Source: Streptomyces dengpaensis (GTDB taxonomy: Bacteria > Actinomycetota > Actinomycetes > Streptomycetales > Streptomycetaceae). Taken from it: DNA of 64,000 nt. The stretch covers positions 8,184,001 through 8,248,000 of the forward strand of contig NZ_CP026652.1 of the NCBI RefSeq assembly GCF_002946835.1, in the 5' to 3' direction. Below the pieces are notes generated by a model, which saw nothing but the letters and a program-made list of their open reading frames with translations, searched no databases and was not told the DNA's origin. The position numbers were made by a program, and so were the translations under genes. This document shows positions 52,306 to 61,245 of this stretch, piece after piece. Every line of letters begins with the position of its first letter. The first letter of the stretch is position 1.

Positions 52306-52590
52306 GGGCGCTGCCCGGCGTCCTGGACCGCCTCGCCGGATTCCTGACCACCCCGCAGGCCGCCGGAGCGACCGCGTGAGCGCCTCCACCGGCCGGCGCA
52401 CTGCCGCAGGGCGGTCGGGACCGCGCTGCTGGTCGCTGTCGTCGTCGGCTCCGGATCCAGGCCACCGCGTCGGTGCTTGCTTCGGGGCTCTGGTTGCGCT
52501 GCGCGCGACGAGGGGGCCGGGGTGGTGCCGAAGTCGACCCAATCCCGCTGCCCGCGCCCGAGCCCCGTTGACGACGGCCGCCCGGCCGTC
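52306..52590. other. Junction region without intact gene
   Basis: On the plus strand a short frame ends VYNWALPGVLDRLAGFLTTPQAAGATA at 52379, which may be the C-terminus of a lost gene that I cannot name. The rest shows nothing recognisable. Confidence 0.3.
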
Positions 52591-52704
52591 ACCTCGTTGA
52601 CTGCGCGCCGCCTGACCCAGCTCCCGCCCGACCGGCGACCGCTGCCCTCGGTGGCCCCCTACGACGAGCTTCTCCGCCTCCGACGCCCCGGCACCACCAC
52701 GTGA
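52591..52704 (+). pseudogene. Possible IstA 3' remnant of an IS21-type element
   Basis: The frame LTARRLTQLPPDRRPLPSVAPYDELLRLRRPGTTT stops at 52704, twelve bases before the istB start, the spacing seen for istA-istB pairs. Position is the main argument; the tail sequence of IstA is poorly conserved. Confidence 0.4.
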
Positions 52705-53098
52705 AGGAGACCGCCGTGACCATCCCCCGCCAGCGCGGACCGACCTAGCAGGCCGCCACCACCGCGGTCGACCAGGCCTGCCGCATGCTCCGCCTGCCCA
52801 CCACGCGAGCCCAGTTCCCCGAACTCGCCGACACCGCGAGCCGAGAGCCGATGTCCAACCTCGGCTTCCTCGCCGAACTGCTGCTGGCCGAGTGCGACGA
52901 CCGCGCCCGCCGACGCTCCGAACGCCGCCTCAAGGCCGCCGGCTTCCCCCGGGACAAGTCGCTGCGGAAGTTCGACTTCGACGCCCACCCCAACATCGAC
53001 CCATCCGTGATTCACACCCTCGCCAAGTGCGAATGGATCAAGAAGGGACTGCCGCGCTGCCTCATCGGCGACACCGGCACCGGCAAGTCCCACTTAAC

Positions 53099-54775
53099 CT
53101 CGATCCACCGACGCGCTCTGAAGATGATCTCTTGGTCGTTTTGTGGGCTGGTTTCGGTCGGTGGTCGTGGATGGGCAGGTTGTAGCTGCTGGTCTGCCCA
53201 GCTTTTCCACGGGTTCGGTTCCGGTCGGGCCCTGGCGGGCGGGGTGGTCAGGGGGGATCAGGCCGGTGCGGGTGGGTCGTGGACAGTGTCGAAGAGGTGT
53301 GTCCAGGCGTGCTGCCAGGGCCAGTTGTGTGGCAGGTGCAGGGTGATGCGTCGTGCGGAGCGGGCGATCCGGGCCGGGACCTGAACCAGGTGGCTGCGGA
53401 GGGTGGCGGTGGTGGCCTTGGTATGGAAGGGCGAGGTCAGTGCACCGGTGGCCCGCAGCAGGTTGTAGGTCATCGCCCACAGGGTCAGCCAGGCGGCGTT
53501 GGCGTGGAAGTGCCCGGAGGGCAGGTGGGTCAGGGCGCCGGCTTTGGTGTCGGCGATGACCTGCTCGACCACCGCGTGGTGCCGGTGTTCCCGCTCGGCT
53601 TGCAGGGTTGCGGCGGGCTGGTCGGTGAAGAAGGGGTGGTAGCGCCAGACGGGAAACAGCTCGCCCTGTTCACCCATGACGGCGGGTTTGGCCAGGTCAC
53701 GGACGCGGCGCACGATCAGCCGGGCGGTGACCCGCTCGCTCCTTTTGCGGCTCGCGAAGGCGCTGTATTGGGGTATCTCGGCGACTTCGGCGTCCGAGAT
53801 GAGTTCACCGGTCTCGGGGTCGGGCACCGCGGTCGGGTAACTGATGTGTTGCCAGGCGTCGTCGGGAATGCTGTGGACGGCTCGTTTGATGGAGGGGTTC
53901 ATGCCGGTGGTGATCGAGAAGTGGGCTCCGGCCCGGTGGCAGGCGGCGATCACCCCGGCGTTGTAGAACTGCGAGTCGGCCCGCAGAATGCGCATGCCGG
54001 TGCAGCCGGCCTCGACGGCGGTGGCCAGGGCCTCGCTCACGAATTTCGGGGCGCCCCGGGAGTCGGCTGCTTTGCCGCGTCGCATCCGGACCCCGGCGAT
54101 CACCGGCCGCGCGTGCGGGGTGCAGATCGTGGCGAGGAGAGGGTGCAGGGTGCGGATGCCTTTGAACCGGCCGTACTCGGCGCCCTGCTTGGTCCGGCCG
54201 TAGACGCGTTTGTGGGTGGAGTCGACATCGATGAACGCCATCGCGTCGGCGCCGGGCAGCAGTGGAGTGTGCGCGGCCAGCGCGGCCAGGAATCTGCGGT
54301 GGACGGCGTGGAGTTGGAGGGCGTGACCGTGGGTGAACGCGCGAAGGAAGGTGCCCAGCGTGGACGGGGCGCGGATACCCGCGAACACGGCCGGCATCGC
54401 ACCGTGCCGCAGGATGTGAAGGTCGTCGATGCTGTCCGCGCCCGCAGCCATGCCGCCCACGATGCTGGTGACCTTGGCTTCCGCCGCAGCCCCCGCACCG
54501 TTCCTGGCTCCGGTCAGCTTCACCTTCGCAGCCACCAGTCGCGGCAGGCCGCACCGCTCGGCCAGCCGCATCACCGGGACCAGCCCGGCATGTGCGATCA
54601 GATTCGGGTCATCGAACACAGCGGAGACCGCTGCTGGAGTGTGGGAAACTTGCATCTACGAGGTGCCTTGCTGATTGTGCGTGCTGGAAGCGTCAGAACT
54701 CCCATCATCGCAGGTCAGCAGGCACCTCTTCTTGATTACTCATCCACAGGACGCGAGTCACTCGGTGGATCGAGG
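53099..54775 (-). mobile_element. IS1380-family insertion sequence with CTTAA target duplication
   Basis: Terminal inverted repeats CCTCGATCCACCGA (53099-53112) and TCGGTGGATCGAGG (54762-54775), flanked by direct repeats CTTAA at 53094-53098 and 54776-54780. It carries one complete transposase gene. The intact ends, duplication and frame indicate a recent insertion, into istB. Confidence 0.95.
53258..54655 (-). CDS. IS1380-family transposase
   Basis: 465 residues, full length. It starts MQVSHTPAAVSAVFDDPNLIAHAGLVPVMRLAERCGL, the usual IS1380 N-terminus, and has FIDVDSTHKRVYGRTKQGAEYGRFKG (first catalytic Asp), ILRADSQFYNAGVIAACHRAGAHFSITTGM (second Asp region), AVVEQVIADTKAGALTHLPSGHFHANAAWLTLWAMTYNLLRA (Glu region and YxxK-like end). 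It catalyses cut-and-paste transposition. All motifs are intact, so it is probably active. Confidence 0.96.
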   Translation of the reverse strand: MQVSHTPAAVSAVFDDPNLIAHAGLVPVMRLAERCGLPRLVAAKVKLTGARNGAGAAAEAKVTSIVGGMAAGADSIDDLHILRHGAMPAVFAGIRAPSTLGTFLRAFTHGHALQLHAVHRRFLAALAAHTPLLPGADAMAFIDVDSTHKRVYGRTKQGAEYGRFKGIRTLHPLLATICTPHARPVIAGVRMRRGKAADSRGAPKFVSEALATAVEAGCTGMRILRADSQFYNAGVIAACHRAGAHFSITTGMNPSIKRAVHSIPDDAWQHISYPTAVPDPETGELISDAEVAEIPQYSAFASRKRSERVTARLIVRRVRDLAKPAVMGEQGELFPVWRYHPFFTDQPAATLQAEREHRHHAVVEQVIADTKAGALTHLPSGHFHANAAWLTLWAMTYNLLRATGALTSPFHTKATTATLRSHLVQVPARIARSARRITLHLPHNWPWQHAWTHLFDTVHDPPAPA

Positions 54776-54970
54776 CTTAATCATCGTGCTCGGGACCGAG
54801 GCCCTAGATCGCGGGCTTGTGCGTGGGTAACCTGCACGTCCGGATGATCTTGACTTGCCGAGGTGATTGCCCTTGTTCCCCACATCAACGTGCTCTGGCG
54901 GCTGACCGGGACGTTCACTCGGCGATCCGGGCAAACTGCAACCGAATGGTCACACGGGAGACACCAACGC

Positions 54971-56083
54971 ATGGATACGCCACCATCGCCATCTGCAGCG
55001 GAGCGGACTGACGGATCATCCGTCCAGATCGGCGCTCTCGTTCCGCTGGCTCGGCCTGGCTGGGTCGAGGCAGGCCAACACCTGCTCGCTGGACTGGAGC
55101 TGGCCGTTCGCGAGGTCAATGACGCCGGCGGGATCGTCGGAAGACCACTCGAGCTGGTGGTCCGAGACACCGCGGCTGATCCGCAGAGGGCCGCGGCGGC
55201 CGTAGATGAATTGGCTCGCCTGGGCGTGGCTGCCTTGGCGGGGGAGTATCACAGCGTCGTCGCTCGCGCCGCTGCCGCCAGGGCCGACGCCCTCGGCCTG
55301 CCGTTCCTCTGTTCGTCAGCGGTTCTCGACGCGCTCACCGAACAGCCGACGGAATGGGTCGCGCGCCTCTCCCCGCCGCAGTCCCGCGGCTGGCAGGTCT
55401 ACGCGGACTTCCTCCTCGGCGCGGGGCACAGCCGAATCGCCGTAGCAGCCCAGCCGAGTGTCTACTGGGCATCCGGGACCCGCATTCTGCGGGACTACCT
55501 CGCTCCACGCGGCGGCACCGTCATCGAACTCGACATGCGCGCGCTCGACCCCACGGCGGTGTGCGACGCACTCGTCGACCATCGCGCGACAGCCCTCCTT
55601 CTCCTGGTCGGCCACCCGGAGCCGGCAGTGTCGATCGTCAAGTCTGTCCGCCGCGACCAGCGCCTCGCCGAGATCATGATCGGTGCTCCGGCCGGGCAAC
55701 CCGAGTTCGCCGAATGGGCGACGTTGCTGGGCGACGACAGCGCCGCGATTCCGTTCCTGCGCTACCTGCCCGAGCGCCTCGGCCCACTCGGTGCACGAGT
55801 CGAGACGGCCCTCCGCGAGCGGCTGGCCGAAGCGCCCTCCTTCGTCGCCTTCGAGGGCTACGACACGGTCGCCGTCCTCGCCGATGTGCTGCGTTCTCAC
55901 GGCGCGGACCGGGCACGCTTGGCCGAATCCTGGCCGCGCGTTGCAGTCGAAGGCACCCGCGGGCAGATCCAGTTCTCCCGCACGCCAGGCATCAGCGTTT
56001 GGCAATGGGCTGGCACGCCAGTCCAAGTCGTTGATCGAGATCCGGCAGAACCCGATCGCTTTCGGATTCTCCACGTCGACTGA
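54971..56083 (+). CDS. LivK-type (Peripla_BP_6) ligand-binding protein without export signal
   Basis: 370 residues from ATG 54971. VQIGALVPLARPGWVEAGQHLLAGLELAVREVNDAGGIVGRPLELVVRDTAADPQRAAAAVDELARLGVAALAGEYHSVVARAAAARAD is the N-terminal lobe of branched-chain amino-acid/amide binding proteins; PEFAEWATLLGDDSA, FVAFEGYDTVAVLADVL and VEGTRGQIQFSRTPGISVWQW complete the second lobe. There is no signal peptide or lipobox: the chain starts MDTPPSPSAAERTDGSSVQ. No transporter gene is near. It may be a cytosolic sensor or an AmiC-like regulator. Confidence 0.85.
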   Translation: MDTPPSPSAAERTDGSSVQIGALVPLARPGWVEAGQHLLAGLELAVREVNDAGGIVGRPLELVVRDTAADPQRAAAAVDELARLGVAALAGEYHSVVARAAAARADALGLPFLCSSAVLDALTEQPTEWVARLSPPQSRGWQVYADFLLGAGHSRIAVAAQPSVYWASGTRILRDYLAPRGGTVIELDMRALDPTAVCDALVDHRATALLLLVGHPEPAVSIVKSVRRDQRLAEIMIGAPAGQPEFAEWATLLGDDSAAIPFLRYLPERLGPLGARVETALRERLAEAPSFVAFEGYDTVAVLADVLRSHGADRARLAESWPRVAVEGTRGQIQFSRTPGISVWQWAGTPVQVVDRDPAEPDRFRILHVD

Positions 56084-56236
56084 GAGAGCACGGAGGTCCG
56101 ACTGCCCAGATCTGTCCGAACTTGAGGCTGGTCCCCACATCGTGGCGCTGGCGCAGATCATGCCGACCGACACCGGCGTCAATGAGCAGATCGACTGGGC
56201 GGCCGTCGAGCGCCAGCTGGGAACCCGCCTGTCCGC

Positions 56237-56476
56237 GTGGCCGGCATCGACATCGCCGCCGAGACCCCGAAGATCCTCACCGCCGAGGCTGTACAGGCAT
56301 CCGACGTGGTGATCACCACGGGGTGCGGTGACACCTGCCCCGCCTTCCCCGGCAAGACCTACCTCGACTGGCAGCTCGACGACCCCGCCGGACAGGGCGT
56401 CGAGGCCGTCCGACCGACCCGCGACGCGATCGAGCAACGCGTCAGAGGGCTGATCTCGGACGTACTGCCTGTCTGA
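56237..56476 (+). pseudogene. arsC: arsC-type arsenate reductase, 5'-truncated
   Basis: 79 residues from an in-frame GTG: GIDIAAETPKILTAEAVQASDVVITTGCGDTCPAFPGKTYLDWQLDDPAGQGVEAVRPTRDAIEQRVRGLISDVLP, the C-terminal half of low-molecular-weight-phosphatase-type arsenate reductases with the CGDxCP pair. The N-terminal P-loop (CxxNxxRS) is missing. Just upstream, at about 56158-56234, PTDTGVNEQIDWAAVERQLGTRLSA looks like a SMI1/KNR4-type fragment fused to it. Confidence 0.85.
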
Positions 56477-56980
56477 CGGCTGGACCACATGCGCTGAGTG
56501 ACATCCATCGGATCAGACGCTTGCCGTAGCCATCCCGGAATCGCGTGGCCGTCTTCCACCGAGTTCTGCCGCTCAACATCTCGTGGTCCTGACCGGCCAG
56601 CCGTCGACAGGTATCGCTAGCGATGCCGCTGCGTGCTCGCCCATCGGTTTTCGGCTGATCGCGAACGTTGGCGCTGCCCGCCTGGCCGGACGACGCACTG
56701 ACGGTGGTCGACGCGCCGACGCTCCTGGTGCCCGGCCAGGCGCCCTGGCTGACGGTGCCTGACCTGGTCGGATACCTACCTGTCGAGTTGTAGAGGACGG
56801 CAGTCGGCCGGCAGTCGTACTCGGGGCGCTCGGGCTGCTGTCGGCGGCACTGACAGAAGGGGCAGTTGCGGCCGCGCTCCTCAGCGGATGGTCGGGACAA
56901 GCAGCGTCAACCGCATCCCATTCAGGGGGCGTTCAGTAAGAGGATCATCGGCGGGCAGGCCTGCGCCCGGACCGTGGCTT
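56477..56980. other. Region without recognisable gene
   Basis: About 500 bases between arsC debris and the two-component response regulator. Frames on both strands lack domains; no terminal repeats seen. Confidence 0.45.
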
Positions 56981-57643
56981 TCAGGAGTTGCGCGGGGTTA
57001 CCAGGCCGGATTCGTAGGCGAGGACTACGAGTTGAGCGCGGTCACGGGCGTGGAGTTTGACCATGGCCCGGTTGATGTGGGTTTTCGCGGTCATCGGGCT
57101 GATCACCATGCGGGCGGCGATCTGGTCGTTGGACAGGCCCTGCGCGACCAGGGCGACGGCCTCGCGTTCGCGGTTGGTGAGCTCTTCCAGGCCCGTGTCG
57201 GTGCCGGTGTGGAGCGGCTGGTTGACGTACCGGTTGATGAGCTTGCGGGTGATCGAGGGTGCGAGCAGGGCGTCGCCGCGTGCGGCCACTCGTACGGCGT
57301 GCAGGAAGTCTTCCGGCACGATGTCCTTGACGAGGAATCCGGCGGCGCCGGCGCGCAGCGCGTTGAAGACGTATTCGTCCATGCCGTAGTTGGTCAGGAT
57401 GACGACGTGCACCCGAGCCAGGGCCGGGTCCGCGGCGATGCGCCGGGTCGCCTCGATGCCATCGATGAACGGCATCTGGATGTCGATGAGAGCGATGTCG
57501 GGCAGGTACTCCTTGGCCAGAGCCAGGCCCTCCTTCCCGTCCGCGGCCTCGGCCACCACCTCGATGTCGTCTTCGAGGTCGAGGAGCGCGCGGAATCCGC
57601 TGCGAATGAGCGGCTGGTCGTCGACCAGCAGGACACGGATCAT
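56981..57643 (-). CDS. NarL/LuxR-family response regulator
   Basis: 220 residues. Receiver domain IRVLLVDDQPLIRSGFRALLDLEDDIEVVAEAADGKEGL with phospho-acceptor Asp in DIALIDIQMPFIDGIEATRRI and the Thr/Lys region VVILTNYG; C-terminal LuxR helix-turn-helix LTNREREAVALVAQGLSNDQIAARMVISPMTAKTHINRAMVKLHARDRAQLVVLAYESGLV. Its ATG overlaps the stop of the histidine kinase gene (ATGA), so they are translationally coupled. It is regulated by the kinase; targets unknown. Confidence 0.95.
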   Translation of the reverse strand: MIRVLLVDDQPLIRSGFRALLDLEDDIEVVAEAADGKEGLALAKEYLPDIALIDIQMPFIDGIEATRRIAADPALARVHVVILTNYGMDEYVFNALRAGAAGFLVKDIVPEDFLHAVRVAARGDALLAPSITRKLINRYVNQPLHTGTDTGLEELTNREREAVALVAQGLSNDQIAARMVISPMTAKTHINRAMVKLHARDRAQLVVLAYESGLVTPRNS

Positions 57644-58767
57644 GACGTATGGTCCACGGGAAGTTCGGCCTGGACGGTGAAGCCACGCTCGCCGCGCGGT
57701 TCCGCGCGCAGGCGACCGCCGAGAGCGGCGACTCGTTCGCGCATCCCGAGCAGCCCGATGCCCGGAGCCGGGGCGGTGTCCGGCGTGGCCTTGCCGTCGT
57801 CATCGACCTGTATGGCGAGGGCGTCCGGCCGGTAGTCGATGCGGACCGACGCCGTCGTGGCGGCGGCGTGACGGGCGATGTTGGTCAGCGACTCCTGAAC
57901 GATCCGGTAGGCGGTACGGCCCACCGCGGCCGGTACATCGTGCCGCTGTCCTTCGATCGTCAGCGTCGCGTCCAGGCCGGTCCTACTTGCCCGTTTCACC
58001 AGTTCCGGGATGTGGTCCAGCCCGTGCGGCGGGGTCGTGTCGTCGTCGCGCAGCGCCTGAAGGGTCGCGCGCAGCTCCCGGGTTGCCTCACGTCCGGCCT
58101 CCTGGATTGCCAGCAGGGCCTCCGGCACCGGTTCGCCACGCTTGCGGGCCACATGGACGGCGACTTCGGACTGCACCTTGATGATGGAGATCTGGTGGGT
58201 GAGCGAATCGTGCAGCTCCCGCGCGATGTGCAGCCTCTCCTCGTCGGCGCGGTGCCGCGCGGTCTCCTCCCGGGTGCGCTCGGCTTCGTCGGCCCGCCGC
58301 TCGGCCTGCCGCAGTGCCTCACCCGCGGCGCCGGCAGCGACCAGCCAGGCGATCTCGAGGGCGCCTCGGGCCCGCGCGAACGCCTCGCCCGTGTCGTGCA
58401 GGCCCGAGGCAAGGGCCGCGAGGGGGAGAGCGGCCAGCATGGTCACGCTCGCCACCACCGTGATGGCACGGTGTCCCGCCCGTACAGCTGCGTACACCGC
58501 GAACAGGTACGCAACGGCAGGCACGTCGAAACCGGCTGCCTGGTAGCCCACCGCGCACAGCCCGGTGACGGCCAGGACGAGAACCGGAGCCCGGCGGCGC
58601 GCGGCAAGGCCCAGGCCCCCGGCCGTCAGAAGCGCGTAGCCGAGCAGGTCGAGACTCGTGGGGGAGTGCTGCGCGGACAGCCCGGTGACCAGCAGTGCCG
58701 CCGCCACGCCGAGGGCGATCGCCCAGTCACTGACACCTGCCCGGACACCCATCCGTCCAGTTCTCAT
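57640..58767 (-). CDS. Histidine kinase (HisKA_3 type) of the two-component pair
   Basis: 375 residues. The N-terminal third has about five hydrophobic segments (DWAIALGVAAALLVTGLSA, LDLLGYALLTAGGLGL, VLVLAVTGLCAVGYQAAGF and others), then a coiled coil (QAERRADEAERTREETARHRADEERLH), the phospho-acceptor box IARELHDSLTHQISIIKVQSEVA, and the GHKL ATPase with YRIVQESLTNIARHAAA and GIGLLGMRERVAALGGRL. It phosphorylates the adjacent NarL-type regulator. An IS630 element begins 13 bases before its start codon. Confidence 0.95.
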   Translation of the reverse strand: MRTGRMGVRAGVSDWAIALGVAAALLVTGLSAQHSPTSLDLLGYALLTAGGLGLAARRRAPVLVLAVTGLCAVGYQAAGFDVPAVAYLFAVYAAVRAGHRAITVVASVTMLAALPLAALASGLHDTGEAFARARGALEIAWLVAAGAAGEALRQAERRADEAERTREETARHRADEERLHIARELHDSLTHQISIIKVQSEVAVHVARKRGEPVPEALLAIQEAGREATRELRATLQALRDDDTTPPHGLDHIPELVKRASRTGLDATLTIEGQRHDVPAAVGRTAYRIVQESLTNIARHAAATTASVRIDYRPDALAIQVDDDGKATPDTAPAPGIGLLGMRERVAALGGRLRAEPRGERGFTVQAELPVDHTS

Positions 58768-58779
58768 GCGCGCACCCTA

Positions 58780-60016
58780 GTGCTGTGACCGCATAGGTTC
58801 GCCGGTTGGGTCAGGCCGCGTCGGCGAGGGCGCGTCCGCCCCAGCGGATGCCTTTCTCGCTGCGGATGCGGGCGCGTTCTTTGCGTTGGGCGGCCAGGAC
58901 GTCGGGGTGGCGGGCGTTGGTGTTGCGCCAGCGCAGGTATGCGTGCAGCTCACGGGTCTGGACTGTGTGGTTCGGATGGTGGGAGTTGGCGAGGGTGAAC
59001 TGCCGCAGTGGCCCGAAGTGCGCCTCGATCGGGTTGGCCCAGGAGGCGTTGGTCGGGGTGAAGCACAGCTCGACCTTGTTCTTCTGCGCCCACCGGCGGA
59101 TCTTCGTGCCCTTGTGCGCGGAGAGGTTGTCCAGGATCACGTAGATCGGGGCGCCGTCCGGGCGGGCGGCCCGGACGGACTTGAGTGCGGCCAGGCTGTT
59201 GGCCGCTCCCTTGCGACGGCGGTTGACGCCCCACAAGGTGTCGTCGCCGATCGAGTAGCAGCCGTGGAAGTAGGTGACGCCGTGGGTGCGGTGGTAGGTC
59301 GCCGGGACTCGGTCGGGGCGGCCCTGCCCGGCCCAGCAGGCTCCCCCGGTGGGGCGGATGCCCAGCGGGCCGAACTCGTCAAAAGCGAATACGCGGTCGG
59401 GGAAGTTCTCCAGGACGTACTCGATCCGGTCGAGCTTGGCGTCGCGCTCAGGGTCGGTGGACTCCTTCCAGGTCTTGGTCCGCTGGAAGGTCACGCCGCG
59501 GCGGGCGAGCAGGCCGCGTAAGGTCTCGCGGCCGATTCGGATCACCCGGCCGTGGACTTTGCGCAGGTAGGCGACGAGTTTGCGCAGCGACCAGCGGGTG
59601 AAGGGCTGGCCGAGCTTGGCGGGGCGGGTGGTGGCCGTCTGGATGACGAAGTTCTCGTCGTCAGGGCTGAGCAGGCGGGGACGGCCTCCCGCCCATTGAG
59701 GGTCCAGGCAGGCCAGGCCGATCTCGTTGAACCGGTGGATCACATCGCGCACGGTGTCGTCGTCGGCCTGCACCAGCTGGGCGATCACCGGCACACGGTT
59801 CCCGCCGGCCGAGGCCAGCAGCATCATCGCCCGCCGATAGCGCACCGAACTCGTACTGCCACGGCGCACGATCTGCTGCAGACGCCGCCCCTCCTGGTCG
59901 GTCAGTCTGCGCACACGGACAGGCTCAGCCACCACGCCTCCAGCGATCAGATCGGATGTCACCGCACATCCAACCGCCACGACCACCAACCCGGCGAACC
60001 TATGCGGTCACAGCAC
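58780..60016 (-). mobile_element. Intact IS630-family insertion sequence
   Basis: Perfect 26-bp inverted ends (58780-58805 and 59991-60016, outermost bases GTGCTGTGACC), flanked by TA on both sides (58778-58779 and 60017-60018), the family target duplication. Complete transposase inside. It lies directly upstream of the histidine kinase gene and so separates the two-component operon from its former promoter. Confidence 0.95.
58811..59932 (-). CDS. IS630-family transposase
   Basis: 373 residues from GTG 59932, which follows GGAGG; a GTG one codon earlier is possible. N-terminal helix-turn-helix VRVRRLTDQEGRRLQQIVRRGSTSSVRYRRAMMLLASAGGNRVPVIAQLVQADDDTVRDVIHRF; catalytic domain with FAFDEFGPLG (first Asp), YVILDNLSAHKG (second) and NASWANPIEAHFGPLRQF (Glu). 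All three are present and the frame is intact, so it is likely active. Confidence 0.95.
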   Translation of the reverse strand: MAEPVRVRRLTDQEGRRLQQIVRRGSTSSVRYRRAMMLLASAGGNRVPVIAQLVQADDDTVRDVIHRFNEIGLACLDPQWAGGRPRLLSPDDENFVIQTATTRPAKLGQPFTRWSLRKLVAYLRKVHGRVIRIGRETLRGLLARRGVTFQRTKTWKESTDPERDAKLDRIEYVLENFPDRVFAFDEFGPLGIRPTGGACWAGQGRPDRVPATYHRTHGVTYFHGCYSIGDDTLWGVNRRRKGAANSLAALKSVRAARPDGAPIYVILDNLSAHKGTKIRRWAQKNKVELCFTPTNASWANPIEAHFGPLRQFTLANSHHPNHTVQTRELHAYLRWRNTNARHPDVLAAQRKERARIRSEKGIRWGGRALADAA

Positions 60017-60225
60017 TAGCCGGACGCTGCCTGGGGCGAGTCCCGCTCTCGGAGGAGCGGACGACTACCGCGCACGCAGTATCTCCGCGGCGCCTGCCGC
60101 GTCTGCAGGAGCCGGGTGCGGCATCGGCGGTAGCGCCCATTGCCTGCGTCCGCTGGACGACCGGCGGTGGGTCCGGCGGACATGCTCAGGCGACGTCCAG
60201 TCGTAGGAAGAGAAGGAGCACCTCA

Positions 60226-60639
60226 ATGCCCGTTCGTCTACTTGCCGCCGCCGCTCTGTTGGGTGGTATCGAGCCTGCCGCACCGGTGGCCGCGCACGCC
60301 TCGGTCCAGCCGGTCGCCGCCAGTTTCCACGACTTCAGTCTCGGGCGACTCGGGGCCAGCACGGGCGCGCTGGTGGGGCTGGCCGGCGTGGTCATCGCCG
60401 TGCTGGCGCTGGCCCGCCCCGCCGGCCGTCTGGGCACTGCCCACGGGTCATTCGGGGCCATGGCGGCCATGGTGGCGGGGTTGATCAGCATGGCCCTCGG
60501 TGGGCTGGTCGCGGCCACCGCCGACGGCGGTATCGGCACCGGCAATGGGCTGGGCGGGGCCTACGTGGCCATGCTGGTGGGACTGATCGGCACGGCCCTC
60601 GGCGGGCTGGCTCTGACCAAATCGCGCCGCACCAGCTGA
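60226..60639 (+). CDS. DUF6223-family membrane protein
   Basis: 137 residues from ATG 60226 behind AGAAGGAG. A signal-like start (MPVRLLAAAALLGGIEPAAPVAAHASVQP) precedes three Gly/Ala-rich membrane segments: GASTGALVGLAGVVIAVLALARPAGRLG, GSFGAMAAMVAGLISMALGGLVAATA and GLGGAYVAMLVGLIGTALGGLALTKSRR. The internally repeated GxGxGGAxVAxxxGLIGxxLGGLxxA pattern is typical of these small streptomycete membrane proteins, whose function is unknown. Confidence 0.85.
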   Translation: MPVRLLAAAALLGGIEPAAPVAAHASVQPVAASFHDFSLGRLGASTGALVGLAGVVIAVLALARPAGRLGTAHGSFGAMAAMVAGLISMALGGLVAATADGGIGTGNGLGGAYVAMLVGLIGTALGGLALTKSRRTS

Positions 60640-60657
60640 CCGCGGCGAATAACTGAT

Positions 60658-60985
60658 CGTTTCAGAATGAGGTTTTGAGGCGTCTCAAGCAGACGACGCT
60701 GCAGGCGAGTTGGAGCAAGGCGAGGTGGAGGTCGGCGCGTATCTCGTAGCGGATGCGGAGTCGTTTGCAGGCGGGGCCATACCCCGGCCTCGGTCCAGTC
60801 CCGCAGACGCCGCCAAGCCGTCACCCCACCCCACCGCAGCCGACCCGCTCCGCGGGAACGTCCCGCCGGGTCACGCTCTTGCACAGCACGTAAACGATGC
60901 CCCGCAGAGCAGCACGGTCATCGGCCGGCAGCCGCCCGGGATACCGATGCCGCCGGGGCGGACGAACTGGCAGCAGCGGGGCTGT
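60658..60985 (-). pseudogene. IS5-family transposase remnant with large internal deletion
   Basis: A minus-strand frame reads RYPGRLPADDRAALRGIVYVLCKSVTRRDVPAERVGCGGVTAWRRLRDWTEAGVW, the N-terminal domain, then in another frame RLRIRYEIRADLHLALLQLACSVVCLRRLKTSF, the C-terminal end. The roughly 200 residues with the catalytic triad are deleted. Confidence 0.8.
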
Positions 60986-61245
60986 ACGAGCCCCGGCCGC
61001 TGCGCGCCCGGGATGGCGGGGAGTCAGTTCGGGCGCGGCAGGGGGCCCAGGGGCTTCGGCGGTGCGGCTGGGTGGGCGGTCGGGGAATGTCGGGGGTTTG
61101 GGGCGGCGTGGGGGGCGGGGGTGGCCGTGGTGGTGTTACCGGGATGGGAGCTGCGGTGGGGTCTGGTGACTGCCTCTCGCCGCAGGCAGGGGCGTATCCG
61201 CTGGTCCTGTCGCGGTGGATGTCTGGCGAGTGATGAGGAGAGGCA

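Larger units (their letters stand above)
52716..54830 (+). pseudogene. istB: istB (IS21 helper ATPase) split by IS1380 insertion
   Basis: From GTG 52716 (AAGGAG in front) with an early TAG at 52746, then ACRMLRLPTTRAQFPELADTASREPMSNLGFLAELLLAECDDRARRRSERRLKAAGFPRDKSLRKFDFDAHPNIDPSVIHTLAKCEWIKKGLPRCLIGDTGTGKSHL up to 53098. The frame resumes after the IS1380 element at 54776: removing 53099-54775 and one CTTAA copy restores GKSHLIIVLGTEA, the Walker A region. The gene then ends at a stop at 54828-54830 after unrelated sequence, so its C-terminal half had been lost already or later. Confidence 0.9.
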
